From positions 248,001-312,000 of the forward strand of contig OZ244879.1 of the NCBI GenBank assembly GCA_965221295.1: a stretch of 64,000 bases of DNA, written 5' to 3'. Below, piece after piece: positions 1 to 9,020 of this stretch (position 1 is its first letter; every line of letters starts with the position of its first letter). This DNA is from Bin87 sp965221295 (GTDB lineage Bacteria > Chloroflexota > Dehalococcoidia > Lucifugimonadales > UBA3495). Made by a program: the position numbers and the translations under genes. Below the pieces are notes generated by a model that had not been told where the DNA came from, ran no database searches, and was given only the letters and a program-made list of their open reading frames with translations.

Positions 1-1
1 G

Positions 2-106
2 GAGATCAGCGCGGTGCCCGTGCCGGCCAATCAAGAAGCCCTGGCGGCCGGCCGCAACGGAACCGTCGATGCGGTGGTGGCCTTACTGCGCGAAATGCGG
101 GCGTGA
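2..106 (+). CDS. HK97-type prohead protease, C-terminal end (partial)
   Basis: The frame is open from the window edge to TGA at 104-106 and gives 34 residues. It contains EISAVPVPANQEAL, which matches the conserved 'E-hydrophobic-S-x-V-P-V-P-A-N' strand near the end of the catalytic domain of HK97-family prohead proteases (S78-type maturation serine proteases). The major capsid gene follows directly, as expected for this module. Only the C-terminus is visible, so the catalytic residues cannot be checked. Confidence 0.65.
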   Translation, partial: EISAVPVPANQEALAAGRNGTVDAVVALLREMRA

Positions 107-202
107 AGCGCCCATTCACGGAGCCAAGTTCCGAATTCGACTGTTGGCCGACGCCGATGGCTCGATGACACTTCACCAAATCAAACAGGAGATTGCGAAT
201 TT

Positions 203-1534
203 ATGACCCTTTCGACATGGGAACTGGAAACGATCAAGAACGAAATTGCCGAGGTGCGCGATTTCTACCGCCAGCGGACGGAAGCTGACATTCCGCCCCT
301 CCAGGAGGAATTGGGTCGCCTCAGCCGCGCCGTCAGCGAACTCACCGAAAAGCAGCGCGCCGGCGAACGGCATGCGATGCTGGCGGGGTACGGCGCCGCT
401 GGCGACCGTCCACGGGTGCCCTTTGGCAAGTACCAGGGCATGGACGCGCTGGACCTGGCCTGCGTGCGCAGCGTGCTGGCGTCGCAACAACGCGAGCCGG
501 GCGACGCCAATCCACGCCTCCTGGCCGACTGGCAAGCCAACCTGAAGGCCGCCATGGATAGTACCACCGCCGGCCGGGGCGACGAGCTGGTCAACACCGG
601 CGAGGCCGCCGCCCTGTGGGCAGACGTGAACACGGATACCCACGTTGCGTCGCTGTTCACGCGGGTGGACATGCCCACCAACCCCTTCGAGATTCCGCTG
701 CAACTGGGCAACGTCGCGTGGTATCCGGGCGTGGAGAACACGGCCACCACGGAAACCGCGCCAGCCACCGCCCGGCAGACGCTGACCGCCCACGAATTGG
801 TGGCCGAGGTGCCGTGGTCTTTGACCCTGGACGAGGACGCCGTGATCGCCATGGCCGCCGAGGTTCGCAGCACTCTGGTCCGTAACGCCGTTGAGGTGAT
901 CGACGACGTGCTGCTCAACGCCGACCGGACGACGCAGAACAACATCAACGCCGACGGCGCCACCATCAGCGCGTCATCGGCTGGCAAGGCCCATTGGCTG
1001 TTGGGCTTCGATGGACTGCTGCACCTGCCGCTGGTGGACAACACCGGCCAGGGGAACAACCACGCCGCCGCCCCCAGCGCCGATATGTTCAACGAGGCGC
1101 GGGGTCTGTTGGGCAAGTACGGCGTGCGTCCTTCCGAACTGGCTTACGTCGCCGACGTTGGCGCCTACATCAAGTCGCTGGCCATCGGCGAATTCCGCAC
1201 GCTGGACAAGTTGGGGCCGCACGCGACTCTCCTCAACGGCCAGCTGGCCCAGGTGGACGGCATCCCCGTCATCGTGTCTGAGCAGATGGCGAAGTCCGAC
1301 ACCGACGGCAAAGTGAGCAACACCGGTACTTCCAACACCAAGGGCCGGCTGCTGGCGGTCAACCGCACCCAGTGGCGGCTTGGGTTCCGCCGCGAGCTGA
1401 TGATCGAGACTACCCGCGACATTCAGAAGCGGCAGAACATCATGGTGGTGAGCATGCGCCTTGCCTTCATGGAGCGCACCGGCGCCCGGGCCTCGGCCTC
1501 ACACACCGCGCTTCAGTACAACATCACCGTTTAG
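203..1534 (+). CDS. Phage major capsid protein, HK97 fold
   Basis: This is a 443-residue protein. The first 55 or so residues are charged and helical (LETIKNEIAEVRDFY... LSRAVSELTEKQ), typical of the delta/scaffold region removed by the prohead protease. The body has the usual capsid features: FEIPLQLGNVAWYPG, then TLTAHELVAEVPWSLTLDED (where the E-loop/P-domain strand lies) and a C-terminal RLAFMERTGARA segment. An AGGAGA ribosome site at 187-192 precedes the ATG by 10 nt. Position after the protease and before a connector supports the call. It forms the icosahedral shell. Confidence 0.85.
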   Translation: MTLSTWELETIKNEIAEVRDFYRQRTEADIPPLQEELGRLSRAVSELTEKQRAGERHAMLAGYGAAGDRPRVPFGKYQGMDALDLACVRSVLASQQREPGDANPRLLADWQANLKAAMDSTTAGRGDELVNTGEAAALWADVNTDTHVASLFTRVDMPTNPFEIPLQLGNVAWYPGVENTATTETAPATARQTLTAHELVAEVPWSLTLDEDAVIAMAAEVRSTLVRNAVEVIDDVLLNADRTTQNNINADGATISASSAGKAHWLLGFDGLLHLPLVDNTGQGNNHAAAPSADMFNEARGLLGKYGVRPSELAYVADVGAYIKSLAIGEFRTLDKLGPHATLLNGQLAQVDGIPVIVSEQMAKSDTDGKVSNTGTSNTKGRLLAVNRTQWRLGFRRELMIETTRDIQKRQNIMVVSMRLAFMERTGARASASHTALQYNITV

Positions 1535-1687
1535 TCAGGTTTGACCCGTCGCGGTCGGCTCAAGGCGGCAATCTCGTGGCGCCGGCGCAACCAGCCCCGG
1601 CGCCGAGATCGCCAGACCTGGAGACCTTTGGCGAGGGCAGGACACGCGACGGCGCGAATTGTGGAGGCGCGAAAGGAGGATGATGCA

Positions 1688-2536
1688 ATGACGAATGCCT
1701 ACGCGGATTTGGCCACCCTCAAATCCCCGGCGGCGCTGAACGTGCCGGACGACGCGCATGATGATCGCCTGTTGGGGATGCTGGAGGCGGCGTCTCGCTG
1801 GATTGACGGCCACTGCGGTCGACAGTTCGCCGCGGTGCACCAGGAACGCCGGTTCGACGGCGCTGGCAAGATGTCGCTGGCGGTTCCTGACCTGGTGTCG
1901 GTACAGGAGCTGCGCGCGCGGGAGGCGTCGGGCGATTGGGTGGCTTTGCCGTCACGAGACTGGTTGCTGTACCCATTGAACGCCGTCCCCACGGAGCCGG
2001 GCGGTTGGCCCTACACCCGCATCGCGCTGGCGTCGGGTCGGCATCGCCGATTTCCACTGGGTTTGGCCGGCGTGGCCGCGCGCGGAGTCTGGGGTTTCTG
2101 CGACGTTCGCGAGGACGCCGGCGTCAAGTTGGGCGGCAGCGTGGGGGTCGTCGCCGGGGATCGCTCCCTGACGGTTGCCTCTGGCGCCGGCGCCTTGGCT
2201 GTGTCGGCCGGCCACACCATTCGCGCCAACGACGAGCAGATGTATGTCGTTGGCGTATCCGAAGTTGCGCCGGGGTCGTTGACGCTCACCGTGGAACGCG
2301 GCGTCAATGGGACGGAGGCGGCCGCTCACCCGGTGGGCGCGGGCATTTCGGTTTATCGCTACCCCAGTGGCGTGACCGAGGCCTGCCTGTTACAGACTGC
2401 CGCCTGGTGGCGCGACCGGCCAGCCGGACCATTCCCAACCGCGGAGATTGGCGATGGCCAGGATGGCGACGGCTCACCCGCGGCCCGAGCGTTGCTGGCC
2501 CAGTATCGCCGTCGCCACGCCGCTTTGGGAGTTTGA
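1688..2536 (+). CDS. Phage head-tail connector protein (gp6-like)
   Basis: This is a 282-residue protein. The N-terminal 90 residues (YADLATLKSPAALNVPDD, LLGMLEAASRWIDGHCGR) match the helical gp6-like connector fold, in which 'ASRWIDxxCGR' is typical. The C-terminal part is beta-rich. The open frame runs further upstream, but ATG 1688 has a strong AAAGGAGG site 9 nt before it and begins at the usual family start. It probably forms the connector ring under the portal. The exact family is inferred from motif and order. Confidence 0.65.
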   Translation: MTNAYADLATLKSPAALNVPDDAHDDRLLGMLEAASRWIDGHCGRQFAAVHQERRFDGAGKMSLAVPDLVSVQELRAREASGDWVALPSRDWLLYPLNAVPTEPGGWPYTRIALASGRHRRFPLGLAGVAARGVWGFCDVREDAGVKLGGSVGVVAGDRSLTVASGAGALAVSAGHTIRANDEQMYVVGVSEVAPGSLTLTVERGVNGTEAAAHPVGAGISVYRYPSGVTEACLLQTAAWWRDRPAGPFPTAEIGDGQDGDGSPAARALLAQYRRRHAALGV

Positions 2537-2538
2537 TC

Positions 2539-2967
2539 ATGATCGGTTACGCCAGCGCGGGGCGGAGCTACTTGGCCGTCGCGGATTCCCAAGGCACGAT
2601 GCGCGATCTATCTCCCTGGGTGGACCGCGTCGGCCCGCTGGGTCGCTCCCTGGCCGGGCGGGACGTTGCCGGCGTCAACGACGCGGCGGCGCGGACGGTC
2701 GCCGGGTCGGAAGTCGCCCAGGAGTTCACCCTCACGGGCCGGTGGGACGATGCTCCGGGCATCGGACCGGACGCCGTGCTGGCGGGCATCGTGGGACGCG
2801 CGGTTCACGTGGACTACGGACCAGTCGGACGGGCCCCGGGGCAGCGCCGGGTGTCCGGAACCTTCGTGTGCCTCTCTTACCGCATCAGCAGCCGAGCGGG
2901 GGAACCGGTGCGTTTCGAGGCCGCCTTCCGGCAGGATGGGACCGCAACCCTGGACGTGTGGGCGTGA
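2539..2967 (+). CDS. Phage tail-associated structural protein, possibly tail tube
   Basis: This is a 142-residue, beta-rich protein starting two bases after the connector stop, so the two are probably translationally coupled. It begins MIGYASAGRSYLAVADSQ and ends in RFEAAFRQDGTATLDVWA, an arrangement like small tail-tube or tail-completion proteins (an extended sheet with a strand repeating around 'FTLTGRWDD'). I do not recognise a specific family. The assignment rests on position between connector and large tail gene. Confidence 0.4.
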   Translation: MIGYASAGRSYLAVADSQGTMRDLSPWVDRVGPLGRSLAGRDVAGVNDAAARTVAGSEVAQEFTLTGRWDDAPGIGPDAVLAGIVGRAVHVDYGPVGRAPGQRRVSGTFVCLSYRISSRAGEPVRFEAAFRQDGTATLDVWA

Positions 2968-3023
2968 TGCGCTGATCTTTCGCGCCAAATCCGTCCGCGC
3001 CAACTCTTTCAGAAACCACGTTC

Positions 3024-3054
3024 AAACCGGCCGTCGCTCTTGAGCGCCCGGTTT
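3024..3054 (+). terminator. Hairpin terminator-like structure after the tail gene
   Basis: AAACCGG (3024-3030) pairs with CCGGTTT (3048-3054), with an inner CGCTC/GAGCG stem around a TT loop. It is 56 nt after the stop of the upstream gene. The following sequence GTCATTT has only a weak U-tract, so termination efficiency is uncertain. Confidence 0.45.
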
Positions 3055-3226
3055 GTCATTTGGGTTCCGTCCTTGGCGGCGCCAGCGGGGTCGCCGCGTC
3101 GCGCTGGCGAATTTCAATTGCATGAGGCGAGTAGGCGCGATGCGGCCGGCCGCCTGACTCCCAGTTGGGGGCGCCGGATGGCTAGCCCGCATTAGCGCAT
3201 CCGCTCCATACATTGAGGGAAAATGG

Positions 3227-5275
3227 ATGAGCATGGAGGGCAAATATAACGTGGAACGCAACATGACAGTACGTCCGCTGCGCTGGCGGATTGGCATCGA
3301 TTGGTCTGGCCAGGGTACCTGGGACGCGAAGGGGTCTGACGTGTCCGCCGACGTGCTGGGCTTGCGCTGGCAGTGGGGGCGGCGCGGTCTGCCCACACCC
3401 GAGTTCGCTCCGCCCGCTGAGTTGACCCTAACGTTGCGCAACCATGACCATCGCTACACGCCCGGCAATGCCAGCGGCCCGTTGGGCGCCGCCGTCCGGC
3501 CGGGCCAAGAGGTTTGGCTGCGGGTCAACCTTCTGCACGACGATTTCGCATCGGACCTTGGAGCGTCTGGCGACCTGGACGGACGCATTGCGTTGACCGG
3601 CAACTCGCCCTGGCAAACTGTGGCGGTGGCTCGCAACGGCTTTGCCGTGAAGAACGGCAGTGTTGCCGGCCAAGGCGGCGGCTGGCCGCCGTCGGATGCG
3701 GTGGCGACGCTGGATGCGGGCGACCCGCTGGCAACGCTCACCGCGCGCTTCCGACGCGGCAGCAACGGCATGGGCGGGTTCGTTCTTCGGTGCGCCGCCC
3801 GCGATGACTGCCTGCGCCTCCGATTCGCCAGCGCCGCCACCATACTGGAGCGCGTGTCGGGCCGGAAGGCCACCAAGCTGGTGGACGGCGCGCCCCTGGC
3901 CGTCGGGAAATCGTATGACCTGGAGATCGAGCAGGAGACTGGCAGCGTCCGCGTTTTCGCCATAGAACTCGGAGCGGTCGGCGCAAGGTGGCGGGAGATC
4001 TTGACCGCCACCGACATTACTGGCGCGCCGGAGTCGGGACGGCATGGTCTGTGGCACGGATTCCGCAACGCCCAGGACCGTTGGAGCGATTTTGGCGTCG
4101 GACGCACTCTGTTCACCGGCCGCATCGTCAGCATCGATCCAGACCTTGAGGCTGGCGTGTGCCGCGTCGTCGCCGCCGACGCATTGCGCCGGCTGGAAAC
4201 CATTCCCTTGCGCCGCGCCTTGGCCGGCGGCCCGATGCGCTCGGGCAACGTGGCCGCGGCCATCCTAGGTTGGGCCGGCTTCGCCCCCGGCGACTACGCG
4301 CTGGACAACGGACGGCCGTTGCTCACGGGCGGCCCCCGGTCGGTGTGGGACGTGTCGGCGGGCCGGGCCCTGCGCCGCTTGCAGCGGGAGGAACACGGGC
4401 TGATCTATGCGGACGGGATGGGGCGCGTTCGGCTCGAGGCCGCGTCGCGGCGGGCCAGCGCGCGAGGCAACCCGAACCCACGCTCCCTCGCCCGATTCTC
4501 GATCGGCGGCGCCGCGGCCGCCCGAGGCGCCCACGCCTCGGCCCTGCGGCGAGACGACGGAACCGACGCGGTGGAGGAATCGATTACGTTCCGCTACCGC
4601 CGTTCGTCGAACGCGGGCCGACAACAGGTCTGGTCCTTGAACGAGGCGCTGGAAGTACCAGCCGGAGGCGAGCAGCTGTTGCTGGTCGCGCCCGACGCCT
4701 GGGACGTGATCGAAGGGCTGGTCGCCCCGGTGGCCAACACGGATTACGCGGCAACGGCTGACGCCGGCGGCCAAGGAACTGATGTCACCGCTGGCGTGAA
4801 GGTCACTTTGCTCACCGAGGCGAAGTCAGGCGTAGCCGGGCGGGGCCAAGCGTTGAAAGTGCGCAACGACGGCGCTGAGACGGCCTACCTGCAACGCCTG
4901 GATCTGTACGCCGAGCGCTGCTGGCGGGCGGAGAGTTCCAGCGCCGCTCACGCCACATCCGCCGCCGATTCTGCCGCGTCCGTCAGGACCGGTCGGTTGA
5001 TACGCTGCCGGTACGCCGACCACTTCGCAGCCGCGCACGGAGCGGCGACGGCGCGGCTGGCTGAGCGGTCCCGTCCGCATCCCCAACTGGAGATCACGTT
5101 GCCCCTGACCACTGCCGCCAATCGACAAGCGGTGGTCGAAAGCCAGCTCTCCGACGTGGCGCAGGCGCAGTTCACCGCGCAAGGCATCAACGGCGCCTGG
5201 TTTCTCGAGGGCATGGAGATAAACGCGGCGGGCGCCGGCGAGGACACAGCGCGCTGTTGGCTGACCGCGGTGTAG
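3227..5275 (+). CDS. Large phage tail / baseplate-type protein
   Basis: This is a 682-residue protein. Residues 1-110 (RIGIDWSGQGTW, LTLTLRNHDHRYTPGN, GQEVWLRV) resemble the N-terminal beta domain of tail or baseplate proteins that bind the tail tube end. Residues 120-260 look like a concanavalin/LamG-type beta sandwich (GGFVLRCAARDDCLRLRF). Residues 280-420 hold a domain starting LFTGRIVSIDPD, as in hub-type proteins. There is no signal peptide or transmembrane helix. No tape-measure gene lies between it and the small tail gene, which is unusual for a long-tailed phage. A host-contact or hub role is inferred only. Confidence 0.5.
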   Translation: MSMEGKYNVERNMTVRPLRWRIGIDWSGQGTWDAKGSDVSADVLGLRWQWGRRGLPTPEFAPPAELTLTLRNHDHRYTPGNASGPLGAAVRPGQEVWLRVNLLHDDFASDLGASGDLDGRIALTGNSPWQTVAVARNGFAVKNGSVAGQGGGWPPSDAVATLDAGDPLATLTARFRRGSNGMGGFVLRCAARDDCLRLRFASAATILERVSGRKATKLVDGAPLAVGKSYDLEIEQETGSVRVFAIELGAVGARWREILTATDITGAPESGRHGLWHGFRNAQDRWSDFGVGRTLFTGRIVSIDPDLEAGVCRVVAADALRRLETIPLRRALAGGPMRSGNVAAAILGWAGFAPGDYALDNGRPLLTGGPRSVWDVSAGRALRRLQREEHGLIYADGMGRVRLEAASRRASARGNPNPRSLARFSIGGAAAARGAHASALRRDDGTDAVEESITFRYRRSSNAGRQQVWSLNEALEVPAGGEQLLLVAPDAWDVIEGLVAPVANTDYAATADAGGQGTDVTAGVKVTLLTEAKSGVAGRGQALKVRNDGAETAYLQRLDLYAERCWRAESSSAAHATSAADSAASVRTGRLIRCRYADHFAAAHGAATARLAERSRPHPQLEITLPLTTAANRQAVVESQLSDVAQAQFTAQGINGAWFLEGMEINAAGAGEDTARCWLTAV

Positions 5276-5344
5276 GATGGGAAGGCGGATCGCTGGCACG
5301 CCTATTAAATTTTTGGCGGTCATATTTTGATTGCAGCCTGAAGT

Positions 5345-5364
5345 CGGTTAAAATATTTTAACCG
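5345..5364. promoter_or_regulatory. Perfect 20-bp AT-rich palindrome upstream of the Fic gene
   Basis: CGGTTAAAATATTTTAACCG is a perfect 20-bp palindrome in a strongly AT-rich patch (about 5300-5425) within an otherwise GC-rich region. It is 88 bp upstream of the Fic start. It looks like an operator or a promoter element. The Fic protein carries a C-terminal winged-helix-like region, so autoregulation is possible but unproven. Confidence 0.5.
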
Positions 5365-5369
5365 CGCCT

Positions 5370-5408
5370 CGCGTGATTAAAATTTAGAGGCCAAATTTTA
5401 ATCACGCG
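5370..5408. promoter_or_regulatory. 16-bp perfect inverted repeat upstream of the Fic gene
   Basis: CGCGTGATTAAAATTT (5370-5385) and AAATTTTAATCACGCG (5393-5408) are exact reverse complements around a 7-nt spacer. It may act as a transcriptional operator or as a hairpin in the 5' leader. It lies 43 bp before the Fic start. Together with the 5345 palindrome it makes a two-site regulatory region. Confidence 0.5.
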
Positions 5409-5451
5409 AACCATCATTATAGTGTGCTGAACCAGCACGGAGCGCCGAGCC

Positions 5452-6615
5452 ATGCAACGGGAAAATACCGACCGATACGAAACATGGACATCCGGCGGAG
5501 CGGAAATACGGGCTTTCATACCTGCCCCTTTGCCACCATCTCCGCCTTTGGCCTTGGACGGTACGCTAAGGCAGTCACTCGAAAAGGCAACGCTCGCCGT
5601 GGGGCGACTGGACGGCGTTTCGACATTCCTGCCGGATCCGGCTCTGTTCATCTACGCCTACGTGCGTAAAGAGGCGCTGCTATCCTCCCAGATCGAAGGG
5701 ACCCAGTCTTCACTGTCGGATTTGCTGGAATTCGAGCTGGAAGACGCGCCCGGCGCACCGACCGATGATGTGGTTGAGGTATCCAACTACGTTGCGGCCT
5801 TGGAGCACGGCTTGAATCGGTTGCGCGAAGATTTTCCGCTGTCAAATCGCTTGATTCGGGAAATCCATGCCATTCTACTCTCCCGAGGCCGCGGCAGCGC
5901 CATGAACCCGGGCGAGTTCCGCTCCTCTCAAAATTGGATTGGAGGGCGTCGTCCCGGCAATGCCTTGTATGTTCCGCCGCCGCCGACCGCGGTCCCCGAT
6001 TGCATGGGCGCTTTGGAGCGATTCTGGCATGCCACCGACGACGGCCTGCCGACATTGGTGCGCGCAGGGCTGGCGCATGTGCAATTCGAAACCATTCATC
6101 CATTCCTGGACGGCAACGGACGCACCGGGCGTTTGTTGATCACCTTCTTGCTCTGCCAGGCGGGAATGTTGAAAGACCCGCTGCTTTATCTGAGCCTGTA
6201 CTTCAAAACACACCGCTCCGATTACTACGAATTGCTGAATGACGTACGCCGAAACGGCGATTGGGAAGATTGGCTCGATTTCTTCCTGGAGGGCGTTCGT
6301 GAGACCGCAGAGGGGGCGTTCACCACCACCCAACGGCTTTTGGATCTGTTTGCCAGCGACCGAGAACAGATACAGCAATTTGGCCGCCGCGCCGGTTCGG
6401 CGTTGCGTGTCCACCAAAGGTTAATGGAACATCCCGCGCAGTCCATATCCGGCGTCGTGGCAAGTACCTCTTTGACCTTCCCGACGGTATCCTCCGCAAT
6501 GGGCTTGCTGACGGACTTGGGCATTGCCCGGGAGATAACCGGCCGGCGCAGCGACCGCCTCTTCGCTTACGACGAGTACCTGTCCATCCTGAACGAGGGG
6601 ACGGAGCCACTGTAG
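5452..6615 (+). CDS. Fic/DOC family AMP-transferase with N-terminal inhibitory helix
   Basis: This is a 387-residue protein. The Fic core motif HPFLDGNGRTGR lies near residues 213-224 and has the full HPFx(D/E)GNGRxxR signature, including the catalytic His. An N-terminal SSQIEGTQ motif matches the (S/T)xxxE(G/N) inhibitory helix, making this a class II, self-inhibited Fic protein. The C-terminal 110 residues (VSSAMGLLTDLGIAREITGRRSDRLFAYDEYL) look like a winged-helix DNA-binding domain. Fic enzymes typically transfer AMP to Thr/Tyr/Ser of target proteins. The adjacent palindromes suggest self-regulated expression. The target is unknown. Confidence 0.9.
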   Translation: MQRENTDRYETWTSGGAEIRAFIPAPLPPSPPLALDGTLRQSLEKATLAVGRLDGVSTFLPDPALFIYAYVRKEALLSSQIEGTQSSLSDLLEFELEDAPGAPTDDVVEVSNYVAALEHGLNRLREDFPLSNRLIREIHAILLSRGRGSAMNPGEFRSSQNWIGGRRPGNALYVPPPPTAVPDCMGALERFWHATDDGLPTLVRAGLAHVQFETIHPFLDGNGRTGRLLITFLLCQAGMLKDPLLYLSLYFKTHRSDYYELLNDVRRNGDWEDWLDFFLEGVRETAEGAFTTTQRLLDLFASDREQIQQFGRRAGSALRVHQRLMEHPAQSISGVVASTSLTFPTVSSAMGLLTDLGIAREITGRRSDRLFAYDEYLSILNEGTEPL

Positions 6616-6906
6616 CGTCCGTCTCTAGATGGGCGCCGCCACTTTGCCGCTGACCGGGTTGCGCCGCGGCAATCGCGCAGCCTGGGTGAATAGTCGCGCT
6701 CAGGGCAGCCGAACGTCCGTTAGATGCAGTCAGCGCGATTGCCGTCCATGGCCCTCGCGGATGGAACGAGGGCGGTTCGCATTTGCGGAGCGGGGCGCCG
6801 ATAGCTCCGCGAACTCCAGCGGATGCTCCACGCCGTCCCTGTGTTATCATCGTGGCTGCAAATCTCCCCGGTCGGTCGCGCGCCGGCCGTCTTCTGAGGT
6901 GCCACT

Positions 6907-8412
6907 GTGCCTGCTAATGACACCGTTTATGACGTAATCGTCGTTGGGGCCGGCAATGCCGCCCTGTCCGCCGCCATCGCCGCCCGCGAGCAGACCCAAT
7001 CGGTGCTCGTGGTCGAAAAGGCTCCGGAGTACTTCCGTGGCGGCAATACCTACTTCACCGGTGGCATCATTCGCTTCGCCTATAACGGCCTGGACGACAT
7101 CAAGGGCCTCATTCCCGACATGTCGGAGACCGAGGCCAACTCCATTGAGGTGGGTCAGTACACCGAGAATCAGTTCTACGACGACATGATGCGCGTCACC
7201 CATGGCCTTTCCGACCCCGAGCTGGCCGAAATCCTGGTGAGCCACTCGTACCCGACGATGAAGTGGTTGCAGGAGCACGGCGTGCGGTTCGTGCTGTCCT
7301 TCGGACGCCAGGCGTTCCGCGATGGCGACAAGTTCCGCTTCTGGGGTGGCTTGGTGGTGGAGGCCGTGGGCGCTGGCAAAGGATTGTCTGATCAGCAGTT
7401 CGACGTGTGCGAGCGCCTGGGCGTGGAGGTTCGCTACTCCACCGAGGGCGTGTCGCTGATCCAGGATCAGATGGGCCGTGTCTCCGGCCTGCGGGTGAAA
7501 GGCCCCAACGGTTTCGAGGACATCGCGGCTCGTGCCGTGGTGCTGGCCGCTGGCGGTTTCGAGTCCAACGCCGAGATGCGCTGCCGGTACCTGGGCCCGG
7601 GCTGGGAAACCGTCAAGGTGCGCGGCATTCCCTACAACACCGGCGACGGCATCAAGATGGCCCTGGACGTGGGCGCCCAGTCATACGGGCACTGGTCGTC
7701 CTGCCACGCCGTGGCCTGGGACATGAACGCTCCCACCTTTGGCGACCGCACCGTGACCGAGCTGTTCCAGAAGCACTCGTACCCCTTCGGCATCATGGTG
7801 AATATCAACGGCGAGCGGTTCCTGGACGAGGGCGCGGATTTCCGCAACTATACCTACGTGACCTACGGCCGAGCTCTGATGGAACAACCCCAGGGTTTGT
7901 GTTTCCAGGTCTTCGACGAGAAGGTGAAACACCTGCTCCGCGACGAGTACTGGATTCCACAGGCCACCACCGCTGAGGCCGACTCCATCGAGGAACTGGC
8001 CCGTATGCTGGACATAGACCCAGCCGGGTTGGTGAAGACCGTAGAGGAATACAACGCCGCCGTCCGCGCCGACATTCCCTACAACGCCACCGTGAAGGAT
8101 GGCCGGCGCACCGAGGGTCTGGCCGTGAACAAGACCAACTGGGCCGAGACCATCGACACGCCGCCCTATCGTGGCTGGGCGGTGACCACAGGCATCACGT
8201 TCACCTTTGGGGGCGTCAAGGTCAACAACCGCGGGCAGGTGGTGACCAACGCTCAGGATCCCATACCTGGCCTGTACGCGGCCGGCGAGATGGTGGGCGG
8301 CCTGTTCTACCACAACTACCCTGGCGGCAGCGGCCTGAGCGCGGGTATGGTCTTCGGACGCCTGGCGGGCAACAGCGCCGGCGAGGACGCCCTGGCCCTG
8401 AAGGATGTATAG
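6907..8412 (+). CDS. FAD-dependent tricarballylate dehydrogenase-type flavoprotein (TcuA-like)
   Basis: This is a 501-residue protein of the fumarate reductase/succinate dehydrogenase flavoprotein family. It starts with a Rossmann FAD motif (DVIVVGAGNAALSAAIAARE). FRGGNTYFTGGIIRFAY covers the substrate-side FAD loop, and PIPGLYAAGEMVGGLFYHNYPGGSGLSAG near the C-terminus closes the FAD site. The overall pattern is closest to TcuA, which oxidises tricarballylate to cis-aconitate. 3-ketosteroid dehydrogenase-like enzymes share the fold, so the substrate is uncertain. The start is GTG at 6907. There is no TcuB-type partner nearby. Confidence 0.75.
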   Translation: MPANDTVYDVIVVGAGNAALSAAIAAREQTQSVLVVEKAPEYFRGGNTYFTGGIIRFAYNGLDDIKGLIPDMSETEANSIEVGQYTENQFYDDMMRVTHGLSDPELAEILVSHSYPTMKWLQEHGVRFVLSFGRQAFRDGDKFRFWGGLVVEAVGAGKGLSDQQFDVCERLGVEVRYSTEGVSLIQDQMGRVSGLRVKGPNGFEDIAARAVVLAAGGFESNAEMRCRYLGPGWETVKVRGIPYNTGDGIKMALDVGAQSYGHWSSCHAVAWDMNAPTFGDRTVTELFQKHSYPFGIMVNINGERFLDEGADFRNYTYVTYGRALMEQPQGLCFQVFDEKVKHLLRDEYWIPQATTAEADSIEELARMLDIDPAGLVKTVEEYNAAVRADIPYNATVKDGRRTEGLAVNKTNWAETIDTPPYRGWAVTTGITFTFGGVKVNNRGQVVTNAQDPIPGLYAAGEMVGGLFYHNYPGGSGLSAGMVFGRLAGNSAGEDALALKDV

Positions 8413-8486
8413 AGCCGCCGGATCCTCTACACGGGATCCTCAACAGTTGAGAGTACTGACCCACAATCGCCACCGGTACCTCGGCA

Positions 8487-8678
8487 ATGGCCACCACTGA
8501 CGACATTCGCGCCATAGAGCGCCTGATGCAGACGCTGGATGAAAACCCGCGCCTAATGGAGGCGGCGCGCTCTCGTGTCCTGACCCGTGAGCTGCTGCAA
8601 CTGCCAGAAACCATGGGCAGGCTTACGGAGCGGGTGGCCCGACTCACGGAACGCAAGGATCAATGGAGTTTAGGTTAG
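8487..8678 (+). pseudogene. N-terminal fragment of a coiled-coil (DUF3782-like) protein
   Basis: This 63-residue frame begins MATTDDIRAIERLMQTLDENP and then QLPETMGRLTERVARLTERKD. It is a leader helix running into heptad-like 'LTERV' repeats that normally continue into a long coiled coil and a nuclease-like domain. It stops after two repeats. The gene at 18239 and the remnant at 18833 look like C-terminal parts of the same kind of protein, so this is probably a truncated copy. Confidence 0.5.
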
Positions 8679-9020
8679 TCTGCTGTGCCGAGGATCCGGC
8701 CGACTCACCGGCCGCCACCAAACGGTTCACATGCTGCTTCGGCGTTGCGGGTCGAGTTCGTTGATGATTGGCCTTTTGCCACCGATTGCCCAGACCCACC
8801 GAGACGCCCCCGCCTGGCATTGCGCGCGCAGCGGAGCAAGCTCGTTGACCGAATCTGCCAGCCGTTCCGCCACGTCATCGGCGGCCGTTGGCGCCGTCGC
8901 GGAACGGCTCAAGCGTCGCCGATCCTCGTATGGCAACGCGAGGCTCGGGCGAAGCTGCGAAAACGTTTGACAACCTTGATAGAATTGTGAAGCAGACTAC
9001 GCGGGTGGTATGTTCTAATC
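8679..9020. other. Gene-poor interval between the coiled-coil fragment and the methyltransferase
   Basis: I see no convincing gene here on either strand. It could hold the decayed remainder of the coiled-coil gene, but no recognisable nuclease-domain motif is left. TTGACA at 8967-8972 has no -10 box at proper spacing. Confidence 0.4.

Noticed and set aside
8967..8985. Promoter TTGACA ... TAGAAT before the methylase
   Set aside because: Spacing is only 7 nt between the boxes.
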